Below are positions 42,093 to 50,464 of a stretch of 64,000 nucleotides of DNA, piece after piece. The position numbers and the translations under genes are program-made. The notes beneath the pieces were generated by a model that was not told the origin of the DNA, searched no databases, and saw only the letters and a list, made by a program, of their open reading frames with translations. How positions within the stretch are numbered: the first letter of the stretch is position 1; each line of letters starts with the position of its first letter. Source of the DNA: Variovorax flavidus (lineage in GTDB: Bacteria; Pseudomonadota; Gammaproteobacteria; Burkholderiales; Burkholderiaceae_C); NCBI RefSeq assembly GCF_030317145.1, contig NZ_JASZYE010000004.1, positions 1 through 64,000 on the forward strand, given 5' to 3'.

Positions 42093-43409
42093 ATGAAACA
42101 GAAAGCTGCTCCCGTCCTTCTCTCGACCACTTCGGCCAGTTTCGAGGCCGATTTCAAGGCGCGCCTGCATTGGTCTGCCGAGGCAGATGCGGCGATCGAG
42201 CAGGTGGTGGCCGACATCCTGGCGGACGTGCAGCGCCGCGGCGACGAGGCGGTGCTGGAGTACACCCGCCGCTTCGACCGGCTCGACGTGGCCGGCATGG
42301 AGGCGCTCGAACTCACGGCTGTCGAACTGCGCGCCGCCTTCGAGTCGCTGCCCGCCGCGCAGCGCGACGCGCTCGAAGCGGCTGCTCGCCGGGTGCGCAC
42401 CTATCACGAGGCGCAAAGGAAGGCGAGCGGCGAAAGCTGGAGCTACCGTGACGACGACGGCACCCTGCTGGGCCAGAAAGTCACGCCGCTCGACCGTGTC
42501 GGCATCTACGTGCCGGGCGGCAAGGCGGCCTATCCGTCCAGCGTGCTCATGAACGCGATCCCCGCGCACGTGGCGGGAGTCGGTGAAATCATCATGGTCG
42601 TGCCGACGCCGGGCGGCGAGAAGAATCCGCTGGTGCTGGCGGCCGCGCACGTTGCTGGCGTCACGCGCGCCTTCACCATCGGTGGCGCGCAGGCCGTGGC
42701 GGCGCTGGCCTATGGCACGGCGACCATCCCGGCCGTCGACAAGATCACCGGCCCCGGGAATGCCTACGTGGCCGCTGCCAAGCGCCGTGTGTTCGGCACC
42801 GTCGGCATCGACATGATCGCCGGCCCGAGCGAGATCCTGGTGCTGGCCGACGGCTCGACGCCGCCGGAGTGGGTGGCGATGGACCTGTTCAGCCAGGCCG
42901 AGCACGACGAACTGGCGCAGAGCATCCTGCTGTGCCCTGATGCCGACTACATCCAGAGTGTCCAGCAGGAGATCGATCGGCTCCTGCCTTCGATGCCGCG
43001 CGCCGAGATCATCGCGGCCTCGCTCAACGGACGCGGCGCGCTCATCCATACCCGCAGCATGGAAGAGGCCTGCGCGATCAGCAACCGCATCGCGCCCGAG
43101 CATCTGGAAGTCAGCAGTCGCGAGCCAAGCCGCTGGGAGCCGTTGCTGAGGCATGCCGGCGCGATCTTCCTGGGCGCCTACACCAGCGAGAGCCTGGGCG
43201 ACTACTGCGCCGGCCCCAATCACGTGCTCCCCACGAGCGGGACGGCGCGCTTCAGCTCGCCGCTGGGCGTCTACGACTTCCAGAAGCGGTCGAGCCTCAT
43301 CGAGGTCAGCGAAGCGGGCGCGCAAGTGCTCGGCCGCATAGCGGTGACCCTCGCGGAAGGCGAGGGGCTTTCCGCACACGCCGAGGCCGCCCGCATGAGA
43401 TTGCGCTGA
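42093..43409 (+). CDS. hisD: Histidinol dehydrogenase
   Basis: Last two oxidations to histidine, NAD- and zinc-dependent. The 438-residue chain shows GIYVPGGKAAYPSSVLMNA, the NAD-site TGPGNAYVAAAKR, IAGPSEILVLAD, and the SQAEHDE zinc motif. Close to hisG (13 bp). Confidence 0.97.
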   Translation: MKQKAAPVLLSTTSASFEADFKARLHWSAEADAAIEQVVADILADVQRRGDEAVLEYTRRFDRLDVAGMEALELTAVELRAAFESLPAAQRDALEAAARRVRTYHEAQRKASGESWSYRDDDGTLLGQKVTPLDRVGIYVPGGKAAYPSSVLMNAIPAHVAGVGEIIMVVPTPGGEKNPLVLAAAHVAGVTRAFTIGGAQAVAALAYGTATIPAVDKITGPGNAYVAAAKRRVFGTVGIDMIAGPSEILVLADGSTPPEWVAMDLFSQAEHDELAQSILLCPDADYIQSVQQEIDRLLPSMPRAEIIAASLNGRGALIHTRSMEEACAISNRIAPEHLEVSSREPSRWEPLLRHAGAIFLGAYTSESLGDYCAGPNHVLPTSGTARFSSPLGVYDFQKRSSLIEVSEAGAQVLGRIAVTLAEGEGLSAHAEAARMRLR

Positions 43410-43420
43410 GGGTGCGCGGG

Positions 43421-43798
43421 ATGGGTGCCGTGACGCGAATCCGTTTCCACCGGCTCGGACGGCTGCTGGCCTTGGCCGCGCTGGCTGGCGCCGCGAGCGC
43501 CCAGGCCATGACAATCCGCGAGTTGCGCACCCTGGAAACCAATGAAAAAGACGGCAAGCTCTACGCCAACTACTACCTGGTCGGCGTGATGGAAGGCCTG
43601 CGCGAAGCCAGCGATGCGGCGCAGCGCGCGGGCCAGAAGCCGCCTTTCTGCATCAACGGCCGCAAGTTCGAGCCGGTGATGGCTCGATCCCTCTATCAAT
43701 CCGAACTGACGCGCAACGCCGACAGCTACGAAGCCGACATGCCGGTTCAGCTCGTTCTCTCCGCCGCCCTGCGCAACAGCTACCGCTGCAACCCCTGA
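43421..43798 (+). CDS. Secreted small protein, Rap1a/Tai-like, between hisD and hisC
   Basis: A 125-residue protein with a signal peptide (cleavage near AQA, residues 27-29). The mature part has a YLVGVMEGL block, an internal Cys77 in PPFCI and a Cys123 near the C-terminus in ALRNSYRC. Spacing of these blocks resembles the Rap1a/Tai domain, found in type VI effector immunity proteins and many uncharacterised relatives, but sequence identity cannot be tested here. GAGGG lies 8 nt before the ATG; a GTG three codons earlier is possible. No known role in histidine synthesis. Confidence 0.75.
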   Translation: MGAVTRIRFHRLGRLLALAALAGAASAQAMTIRELRTLETNEKDGKLYANYYLVGVMEGLREASDAAQRAGQKPPFCINGRKFEPVMARSLYQSELTRNADSYEADMPVQLVLSAALRNSYRCNP

Positions 43799-43803
43799 AC
43801 CGA

Positions 43804-44895
43804 ATGACCTCCAAGACCGCCACCCCCGTTGCGCTCGGCCGCATCCGCGCCGATGTGCAATCCATGCATGCGTATGCGGTGCAGGATGCGCGCGGCCTGC
43901 TCAAGCTCGACGCCATGGAGAACCCCTACGGCTTGCCGCCCGAGCTGCAGGCCGTTCTCGGCCAGCGGCTGGGCGCGCTCGCGTTGAACCGCTATCCCGG
44001 CGAACGCGGCGCCGACCTGCAGCGCGCCCTGGCGCGGCACGCCGCCATGCCGGAAGGCTTCGCGCTGATGCTTGGCAATGGCTCGGACGAGCTGATCTCG
44101 CTGCTCGCGATGGCCTGTGACCTGCCCGGGGCGGCGATCTTGGCGCCCGTCCCCGGTTTCGTGATGTACGCGATGAGTGCGCAACTGCAAGGCCTCCGCT
44201 TCGTGGGCGTGCCGTTGACGGCCGACTTCGAGCTCGACGAAGGCGCCATGCTCGACGCCATCGCACAGGAAAAGCCGGCCATCGTCTACCTGGCCTATCC
44301 GAACAACCCGACCGCCAACCTGTGGGACGACGCCGTGATCGAGAAGATCGTCGATGCCCAGGGAGCACAAGGCGGCCTGGTCGTCATCGACGAGGCCTAC
44401 CAGCCCTTTGCCGGCAGGAGCTACATCGACCGCGTCGCTCGCCGCGAACACGTGCTCCTGATGCGTACGCTCAGCAAGTTCGGCCTCGCCGGCGTCCGGC
44501 TGGGCTACCTGATGGGCCCGGCCGCCTTGATCGCCGAAGTCGACAAGGTGCGTCCGCCCTACAACATCAGCGTTCTCAACTGCGAGTGCGCGCTCTTCGC
44601 GCTCGAGCACGCGGACGTGTTCGAGCGGCAGGCCGCCGACATCCGGAGCCAGCGCGCCCGCATCTTCGAAGGGCTGGCGCGCCTGCCCGCCGTTAAGGCC
44701 TGGCCCAGCGAAGCCAACATGATCCTGGTGCGTGTTCCCGATGCCACAAAGACCTTCGAGGGCATGAAGGCGGCCGGCGTGCTGGTCAAGAACGTTTCTA
44801 AAATGCATTCCCTGCTCGCGAATTGCCTGCGCCTGACCGTCGGAACCGCCGACGAGAACACGCGGATGCTCGCGGCACTCGAAGCCTCACTATGA
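43804..44895 (+). CDS. hisC: Histidinol-phosphate aminotransferase
   Basis: PLP enzyme that transfers the amino group from glutamate to imidazole acetol phosphate. The 363-residue fold type I protein has the PLP lysine Lys225 in TLSKFGLAGVR, preceded by VIDEAYQPF and YPNNPT. ATG at 43804 is 5 bp after the preceding orf. Overlaps hisB by ATGA. Confidence 0.96.
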   Translation: MTSKTATPVALGRIRADVQSMHAYAVQDARGLLKLDAMENPYGLPPELQAVLGQRLGALALNRYPGERGADLQRALARHAAMPEGFALMLGNGSDELISLLAMACDLPGAAILAPVPGFVMYAMSAQLQGLRFVGVPLTADFELDEGAMLDAIAQEKPAIVYLAYPNNPTANLWDDAVIEKIVDAQGAQGGLVVIDEAYQPFAGRSYIDRVARREHVLLMRTLSKFGLAGVRLGYLMGPAALIAEVDKVRPPYNISVLNCECALFALEHADVFERQAADIRSQRARIFEGLARLPAVKAWPSEANMILVRVPDATKTFEGMKAAGVLVKNVSKMHSLLANCLRLTVGTADENTRMLAALEASL

Positions 44896-45521
44896 ATACC
44901 CCCACGGCACCCGAAGCAGTCGTCGTCGCCTCCGCTCGAACGGCGGCGGTCACGCGCAACACGGCTGAGACCCAGATCACGGTCGAGGTCAACCTCGACG
45001 GCACCGGCCGCTCGAAGCTGTCGACCGGCATCGGCTTTTTCGACCACATGCTCGACCAGATCGCCCGCCACGGGCTGATCGACCTCGACATCGATTGCAA
45101 GGGCGACCTGCACATCGACGGCCACCATACGGTGGAAGACGTCGGCATCACGCTGGGGCAGGCGGTCGCCAAGGCCGTTGGCGACAAGAAGGGCATCCGC
45201 CGCTACGGCCATGCCTACGTGCCGCTGGACGAGGCCCTGAGCCGCGTCGTGATCGACTTTTCCGGCCGTCCCGGCCTGGTGATGGATGTGCCCTTCACGA
45301 GCGGCATGATCGGCACCTTCGACAGCCAGCTCACCTATGAGTTCTTCCAGGGCTTCGTCAACCACGCGTTCGTGACGCTCCATATCGACAATCTCAAGGG
45401 CGTCAACGCGCACCACCAGTGCGAGACGGTCTTCAAGGCCTTTGCCCGGGCGCTGCGTGCGGCACTGGAGCTGGATCCGCGCTCGGCGGGCGTCATTCCG
45501 TCCACGAAGGGTTCGCTCTGA
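44892..45521 (+). CDS. hisB: Imidazoleglycerol-phosphate dehydratase
   Basis: A 209-residue single-function IGPD, without the phosphatase domain fused in E. coli HisB. Manganese ligands are in HIDGHHTVEDVGI and HHQCETVFKAFARAL. The chain ends IPSTKGSL. The start ATG overlaps the hisC TGA. The stop TGA at 45519-45521 overlaps the probable CTG start of hisH. Confidence 0.96.
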   Translation: MNTPTAPEAVVVASARTAAVTRNTAETQITVEVNLDGTGRSKLSTGIGFFDHMLDQIARHGLIDLDIDCKGDLHIDGHHTVEDVGITLGQAVAKAVGDKKGIRRYGHAYVPLDEALSRVVIDFSGRPGLVMDVPFTSGMIGTFDSQLTYEFFQGFVNHAFVTLHIDNLKGVNAHHQCETVFKAFARALRAALELDPRSAGVIPSTKGSL

Positions 45522-46168
45522 CAAGCAATACTGTTGCCGTCGTCGACTACGGCATGGGCAACCTGCGATCCGTCTCGCAGGCCGTGCAGCATGCGGCCGA
45601 CCAGGTCGGGGTGGAAGTGTTCGTCACCTCCGACCCGGACGTCGTGCGCCGGGCCACCCGCGTGGTGCTGCCGGGGCAGGGCGCCATGCCCGACTGCATG
45701 CGCGAACTGCGCGATTCGGGGCTTCTGGAGACCGTGCTCGAGGCGGCTGCGAGCAAACCCCTGTTCGGCGTCTGCGTGGGCATGCAGATGCTCTTGTCCC
45801 ACAGCGACGAGGGGCCGACCGACGGCCTGGGCCTGATTCCCGGCAATGTGCGCAAGTTCGAACTGGCGGGCCGCACGCAGCCGGACGGCAGCCGCTACAA
45901 GGTGCCGCAAATGGGCTGGAACCAGGTCCGGCAGGTGCGGCCGCACCCGGTCTGGGCGAGCGTTCCCGACCAGAGCTACTTCTACTTCGTCCATAGCTTC
46001 TACGCCCGGCCGACCGACGCCAGCCACAGTGCGGGCGAAGCCGAGTACGGCGAGCGCTTTACCGCCGCCGTCGCACGCGATAATATTTTTGCTACCCAGT
46101 TCCACCCGGAGAAGAGTGCGGACCACGGGTTGCAGCTCTATCGAAATTTCCTCCACTGGAATCCCTGA
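45518..46168 (+). CDS. hisH: Imidazole glycerol phosphate synthase subunit HisH (CTG start)
   Basis: Glutaminase subunit that feeds ammonia to HisF. Class I glutamine amidotransferase: nucleophile Cys86 in GVCVGMQML, and the His-Glu pair in FHPEKS. The family N-terminus VAVVDYGMGNL is preceded by only one start-like codon, CTG at 45518, with AAGGG 6 nt upstream and a CTGA overlap with the hisB stop. The nearest GTG, at 45419, lies deep in hisB, and no ATG or TTG precedes VAVVDYG. A CTG start fits all these facts. Confidence 0.93.
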   Translation: MTSNTVAVVDYGMGNLRSVSQAVQHAADQVGVEVFVTSDPDVVRRATRVVLPGQGAMPDCMRELRDSGLLETVLEAAASKPLFGVCVGMQMLLSHSDEGPTDGLGLIPGNVRKFELAGRTQPDGSRYKVPQMGWNQVRQVRPHPVWASVPDQSYFYFVHSFYARPTDASHSAGEAEYGERFTAAVARDNIFATQFHPEKSADHGLQLYRNFLHWNP

Positions 46169-46314
46169 CACCTTGAACGCATCGACCGTGCGGCTCGCGC
46201 CCGTGCCTGCGGCGCCGGCCGGATTCTGAGTACGATCGCGCGTTTCGCCACCAATTCCGCTCGTCCGCACGATCCCCCAGCGATTTCATCGTTCGTTCCA
46301 CGCAATCCCGCACC

Positions 46315-47061
46315 ATGCTCCTCATTCCTGCGATCGACCTCAAGGATGGCCACTGCGTTCGCCTCAAGCAAGGCGACATGGACCAGTCCACCACTTTCAG
46401 CGAAGACCCGGCCGCGATGGCGCGCAAGTGGCTCGAAGCCGGCGCGCGGCGGCTGCATCTGGTCGACCTCAACGGCGCTTTCGCCGGGAAGCCGCAGAAC
46501 CATGCAGCGATCAAGGCGATCCTGAGGGAGGTCGGCGACGACATTCCGGTGCAGCTCGGCGGCGGCATCCGCGATCTGGACACCATCGAGCGCTATATCG
46601 ATGACGGCCTGCGCTACGTGATCATCGGCACCGCCGCGGTCAAGAATCCCGGCTTCCTGAAGGACGCCTGCAGCGCCTTTGGCGGCCACATCATCGTGGG
46701 GCTGGATGCCAAGGACGGCAAGGTAGCGACCGACGGCTGGAGCAAACTGACCGGTCACGAAGTCGCCGACCTCGGCAAGAAGTTCGAGGACTACGGTGTC
46801 GAGTCGATCATCTACACCGATATCGGGCGCGACGGCATGCTGTCCGGCATCAATATCGAGGCCACGGTCAGGCTGGCCCAGGCGCTGACCATTCCGGTGA
46901 TTGCATCGGGCGGTCTTTCGAACATGGCCGACATCGACAAGCTGTGCGCCGTCGAACCCGACGGCGTGGAAGGCGTGATCTGCGGCCGCGCGATCTACTC
47001 GGGCGACCTGGACTTCGCCGCAGCACAGGCCCGCGCCGACGAACTGGCCGACGCCGCCTGA
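46315..47061 (+). CDS. hisA: ProFAR isomerase HisA
   Basis: A 248-residue TIM barrel that isomerises the aminoaldose ProFAR to PRFAR. IPAIDLKDGHCVRLKQGD (family block PAIDLKDG) carries the catalytic Asp, and YTDIGRDGMLSG supplies the second Asp. Unlike most of its neighbours it is not coupled: 146 bp separate it from hisH, so an internal promoter is possible in the gap. Downstream the pathway is interrupted by three unrelated genes. Confidence 0.96.
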   Translation: MLLIPAIDLKDGHCVRLKQGDMDQSTTFSEDPAAMARKWLEAGARRLHLVDLNGAFAGKPQNHAAIKAILREVGDDIPVQLGGGIRDLDTIERYIDDGLRYVIIGTAAVKNPGFLKDACSAFGGHIIVGLDAKDGKVATDGWSKLTGHEVADLGKKFEDYGVESIIYTDIGRDGMLSGINIEATVRLAQALTIPVIASGGLSNMADIDKLCAVEPDGVEGVICGRAIYSGDLDFAAAQARADELADAA

Positions 47062-47067
47062 CGCCTC

Positions 47068-47176
47068 GGGCCCCGCAGCGCAAATCCAGAGACACCGCGG
47101 AGCCGGCTTTGCCGGGCCGCCGTTGTCGCCCCCTCCAGGGGGAAGGCGGCTACACGAAGTGAGCAAGCAACGGGGG
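47068..47176 (-). repeat. Intergenic repeat, copy A
   Basis: About 109 bp between the convergent hisA and binding-protein genes. Read on the minus strand it contains CACTTCGTGTAGCCGCC, then CCCCCTGGAGGGGG, GGCCCGGCAAAGCCGG and CTCCGCGGTGTCTC. The CCCCC..GGGGG and CCGG..CCGG units make it hairpin-rich. A diverged second copy is at 52791-52880. I associate this string with a common intergenic repeat of Comamonadaceae genomes. Confidence 0.75.
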
Positions 47177-48115
47177 TCATTCAGACTTGACGGCCATCGT
47201 CTGGATGATCGTCTCCAGTTGAGGGCTCATCGGCAGGTTGATGCTGGTCCCTGACGGGAGCTTGCGCAAGAACCAGCGCTTGTACTGGCGCTCGATCTCG
47301 CCATCCTCGGCCAGATCGTGGAAGGTGTTGTTGACGACCGTCGCCATCTGCGGATCGTTCTTCCGGAACATCACGCCGTAGGGGTCGTACGAAAGAAAGT
47401 CGCCGACCACGTAGTAGTCGCTCGGGCCCTGCGCCGTGCCGCGGTCCTGTGCGATCAGACCGTACAGCAGCACGTCATCGGTCGCGAAGGCGTCGGCCTT
47501 GCCGGACTTCACCAGTGCAAATGACTCGGCGTGGTCGCGCGACACCAGAAGGTTCAGGCCAAGCTTGAAGCGGGTCGAGAGGTCGCGCATCGTCTTCTCG
47601 TTGGTGGTTCCGCTGGTCACAGCCACGTTCTTGCCCACCAGATCGGTAAACGACTGGATCGGCGAGCCCTTCTTGACCAGCAACTTCGTGCCCGACACGA
47701 ACATCGTCGGCGAGAAGCTGACGCGCTTCTGGCGTTCCAGGTTGTTCGTGGTCGAGCCGCACTCGAGGTCGACCTGACCGTTCGCCACTGCGTCGATGCG
47801 CGACTCGGAGGTCACCGGCACCCATTTCGTCGTGAGCGACTTGTGCACCGCGTCGCTCATCGCCTCGACCACCGCCTTGCACAGCTCGATCGAATAGCCG
47901 ATGGGCTCGTTGCGTGCGGACAGGTAGGAGAAGGGCACCGAGGATTCCCGGTAGCCGATGGTGACCGTCCCCGACTCACGCACCTTGGCCAGCGTGCCGG
48001 TCAGCTCCGCCGGAGCGGCCGGGATCGGCTCTGTCTGGGCCATTGCTTCCGGCGACAGGCACAGGAGGCCGCCAAGCAGCGCCGCGGCCATCGACAGCTT
48101 CTGCGCGCGCTTCAT
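47177..48115 (-). CDS. Glutamate/aspartate-type solute-binding protein (GltI-like)
   Basis: A 312-residue periplasmic binding protein of the polar amino acid family. A signal peptide ends near AMAQ (about residue 26). VDLECGSTTNNLERQKRVSF holds the signature ECGSTTNN, typical of GltI, and IGYSIELCKAV is the usual ligand-cleft segment. No ABC permease or ATPase gene is adjacent. It begins 7 nt after the stop of a DAACS-type symporter on the same strand, with GAGG as ribosome-binding site, so the two are probably one transcription unit. Confidence 0.9.
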   Translation of the reverse strand: MKRAQKLSMAAALLGGLLCLSPEAMAQTEPIPAAPAELTGTLAKVRESGTVTIGYRESSVPFSYLSARNEPIGYSIELCKAVVEAMSDAVHKSLTTKWVPVTSESRIDAVANGQVDLECGSTTNNLERQKRVSFSPTMFVSGTKLLVKKGSPIQSFTDLVGKNVAVTSGTTNEKTMRDLSTRFKLGLNLLVSRDHAESFALVKSGKADAFATDDVLLYGLIAQDRGTAQGPSDYYVVGDFLSYDPYGVMFRKNDPQMATVVNNTFHDLAEDGEIERQYKRWFLRKLPSGTSINLPMSPQLETIIQTMAVKSE

Positions 48116-48122
48116 GTCAGCC

Positions 48123-49430
48123 TCAGGCGTGTGCAGGATGGGCGAGGGTGGCCGCCAGTTCGGCGTCCATCGACCGGGCGTTCGCCTCGGCCTCGCTTTC
48201 GGTGAGGAGCTCGCCTTCCCACTTGGCGACTACCGCCGTGGCGATGGAATTGCCCACCGCGTTGGTCGCCGAGCGGCCCATGTCCAGGAAGGTGTCCACG
48301 CCCAGAATCAGCAGCAGGCCCGCCTCGGGGATGTTGAACTGGTTCAGCGTGGCGGCAATCACCACCAGTGAGGCGCGGGGAACGCCGGCCATGCCCTTCG
48401 ACGTCAGCATGAGGATCAGCAGCATGGTGATCTGGGTGCCGATCGACAGCGGGATGTCGTAGGCCTGGGCAATGAACAGCACGGCGAAGGTGCAATACAT
48501 CATGGAGCCGTCGAGGTTGAAGGAATAACCCATCGGCATCACGAAGCTGGAAATCTTGCGCTTGACGCCGAAACGGTCGAGCGCGATCAGGATCTTCGGG
48601 TAGGCGGCCTCCGAGCTCGCCGTGGCAAAGGACAGCAGGAAGGGCTCCCGGATGAGCTTGAGCAGCTTCACGATGCGCGGCCCCAGGAAGACGAAGCCCG
48701 CAAATGCGAGCACAGCCCAGAGGATGAACAGACTGAGGTAGAACCCGCCCATGAAGACTGCGAACTTGAGCAGGATCTGCAGGCCGTTGGTTGCCACCGT
48801 GGCAGCCATGGCGGCCATCACCGCCAGCGGAGCGAGCTTCATCACATAGCCCGTGATCTTGAGCATCGCGTGCGAGAGTTCGTCGATGGAAGCGACCAGC
48901 GTCTTGCCCTTTTCGCCGAGTGAGGCGAGCGCGACGCCGAAGAACATCGAGAACACCACGATCTGCAGGATCTCGTTGTTGGCCATGGCCTCGACGAAGG
49001 ACTTGGGAACCACGTGGCCGACGAAATCCTTGAGGGTGAACTTCGAGGTCGCGAGGTTCGCCGAAGACCCGATGTCCGGCAACGGCAGCCCCAGGTTGTG
49101 GCCGGGCTGCAGCAGGTTGGCCATGATCAGGCCGAGGATGAGAGAGACCAGCGATGCCGTGATGAACCACCCCAGCGCCTTGCCGAACACCCGCCCGACC
49201 GCGGAGGCGTCGCCCATGTGGGCGATGCCGACGACCAGGGTGGAGAAGACCAGCGGCCCGATCAGCATCTTGATCAGGCGCAGGAACACGTCCGACATGA
49301 TCGAGATGTAGCCCGCGATCTCCGCAGCGGATTTCTTGTCCGGGAAGTTGACGAAGACCATGTAGCCCAGAATGATCCCGATCACCATCGCGATCAGAAT
49401 CCAGGCCGCTGGCGGCAGTTTCCTTCTCAT
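48123..49430 (-). CDS. Dicarboxylate/amino acid:cation symporter (DAACS, GltP/GltPh type)
   Basis: A 435-residue secondary transporter with the SLC1/GltPh fold. Re-entrant loop HP1 shows SFATASSEAAYPK, helix 7 MPMGYSFNLDGSMMY, HP2 SKGMAGVPRAS, and helix 8 GVDTFLDMGRSATNAVGN. Aligned by motif to GltPh, Asp390, Asp394, Arg397 and Asn401 equivalents are Asp379, Asp383, Arg386 and Asn390, while the Asp405 position is Asn394. The Asp/Arg pair points to acidic amino acid substrate rather than a plain dicarboxylate. GGAGC precedes the ATG. Followed by a GltI-like binding protein. Confidence 0.9.
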   Translation of the reverse strand: MRRKLPPAAWILIAMVIGIILGYMVFVNFPDKKSAAEIAGYISIMSDVFLRLIKMLIGPLVFSTLVVGIAHMGDASAVGRVFGKALGWFITASLVSLILGLIMANLLQPGHNLGLPLPDIGSSANLATSKFTLKDFVGHVVPKSFVEAMANNEILQIVVFSMFFGVALASLGEKGKTLVASIDELSHAMLKITGYVMKLAPLAVMAAMAATVATNGLQILLKFAVFMGGFYLSLFILWAVLAFAGFVFLGPRIVKLLKLIREPFLLSFATASSEAAYPKILIALDRFGVKRKISSFVMPMGYSFNLDGSMMYCTFAVLFIAQAYDIPLSIGTQITMLLILMLTSKGMAGVPRASLVVIAATLNQFNIPEAGLLLILGVDTFLDMGRSATNAVGNSIATAVVAKWEGELLTESEAEANARSMDAELAATLAHPAHA

Positions 49431-49546
49431 GGGAGCTCCTTGCGCGTGAGTTCTGGAGAGAGTCTTTCTGGCCGACAGCCGCATCCGGCAACCGTCTGCT
49501 GATGCGATTTCAAGCCAAATAGGCGCCGGCTGCAATGCCAACGAGC

Positions 49547-49583
49547 GCCCGCATCTCCGGACGCCGATCCGGAGCATGCGGGC
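49547..49583. repeat. Long near-perfect inverted repeat between the symporter and mutarotase genes
   Basis: GCCCGCATCTCCGGA (49547-49561) is complementary to TCCGGAG + ATGCGGGC (49568-49583) with a single unpaired C at 49575 and a 6-nt loop: 15 base pairs in all. It lies between divergent genes, 117 bp from the symporter start and 18 bp from the mutarotase start. No T run follows on either strand, so it is not a normal terminator; an operator or cruciform site is possible. Confidence 0.7.
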
Positions 49584-49601
49584 CAAACCTAGAATCGGGT
49601 C

Positions 49602-50444
49602 ATGTCTCTCCAAGCCTTCGCCTACCGCGGCCAGCCGGCAGTGCGTCTCGCCCTGCCCGGCGGCGATAGCTGCACTGTGGCCCTGCATGGCGCCCACGTG
49701 CTGTCCTGGACCACGGCCGACGGCGTGGAGCGGCTCTACCTGAGCCCCGATGCGCGCTTCGATGGCCAAAGCGCCATCCGCGGCGGTGTGCCGATCTGCT
49801 GGCCGCAGTTCAACATGCGCGGACCCTTGCCCAAGCACGGTTTCGTCCGCAACCTGGCTTGGCAGGCCGAGTCGGAGGAGGGCGACGGCAAGCGCCGGAC
49901 CGCGGTCCTCTCGCTCCAGTCCAACGACGCCACGCGGGCGATCTGGCCGCATGCATTCCATGCCCGGCTGGCCGTCACGCTGGCGCCGCACATGCTGCGC
50001 ATTGCCCTGACGATCGACAACTCCGGCAGCGGACCCTGGTCGTTCGCCGCCGCCCTGCACAGTTACTTGCGGGTGGACGACGTCACGCAAGCCCGACTCG
50101 AAGGCCTGCAAGGAGCCAACCGGTGGGATGCGGTGCGCGACGACCGCCATGTCGAGCTGGCGCCCTCGCTGGGCTTCGGCACCGAATTCGACAGCGTCTA
50201 CGCCGCGCCTGCCAAGCCGCTGCGGCTCGTGCAGCCGTCGGGCACGCTCGAAATCTCGCAAAGCGCGAGCTGCAGCGAAACCGTCGTGTGGAACCCGGGC
50301 CCTGCGCTGAGCGCCAAGCTCGAGGATCTGCCCGATGACGGCTGGCGCCAAATGCTCTGCGTCGAGGCTGCGCGCATCGACGAGCCTGTCCTGCTCGCGC
50401 CTGGTGCCCAATGGCAAGGCTGGCAGCAACTTCACGTCCTTTGA
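49602..50444 (+). CDS. D-hexose-6-phosphate mutarotase (YeaD-like aldose 1-epimerase family)
   Basis: A 280-residue galactose-mutarotase-like beta-sandwich protein. Characteristic blocks are GVPICWPQFN near residue 66, PKHGFVRNLAW with the catalytic His, AALHSYLRV, and VVWNPGPALSAKLEDLPDDGW, ending with the catalytic-acid region; these match the YeaD/Ymr099c type that interconverts hexose 6-phosphate anomers. It lies just before hisF, 20 bp away, and may be co-transcribed with hisFIE. Confidence 0.88.
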   Translation: MSLQAFAYRGQPAVRLALPGGDSCTVALHGAHVLSWTTADGVERLYLSPDARFDGQSAIRGGVPICWPQFNMRGPLPKHGFVRNLAWQAESEEGDGKRRTAVLSLQSNDATRAIWPHAFHARLAVTLAPHMLRIALTIDNSGSGPWSFAAALHSYLRVDDVTQARLEGLQGANRWDAVRDDRHVELAPSLGFGTEFDSVYAAPAKPLRLVQPSGTLEISQSASCSETVVWNPGPALSAKLEDLPDDGWRQMLCVEAARIDEPVLLAPGAQWQGWQQLHVL

Positions 50445-50464
50445 ATCCCTGTCTGAACGAATCC

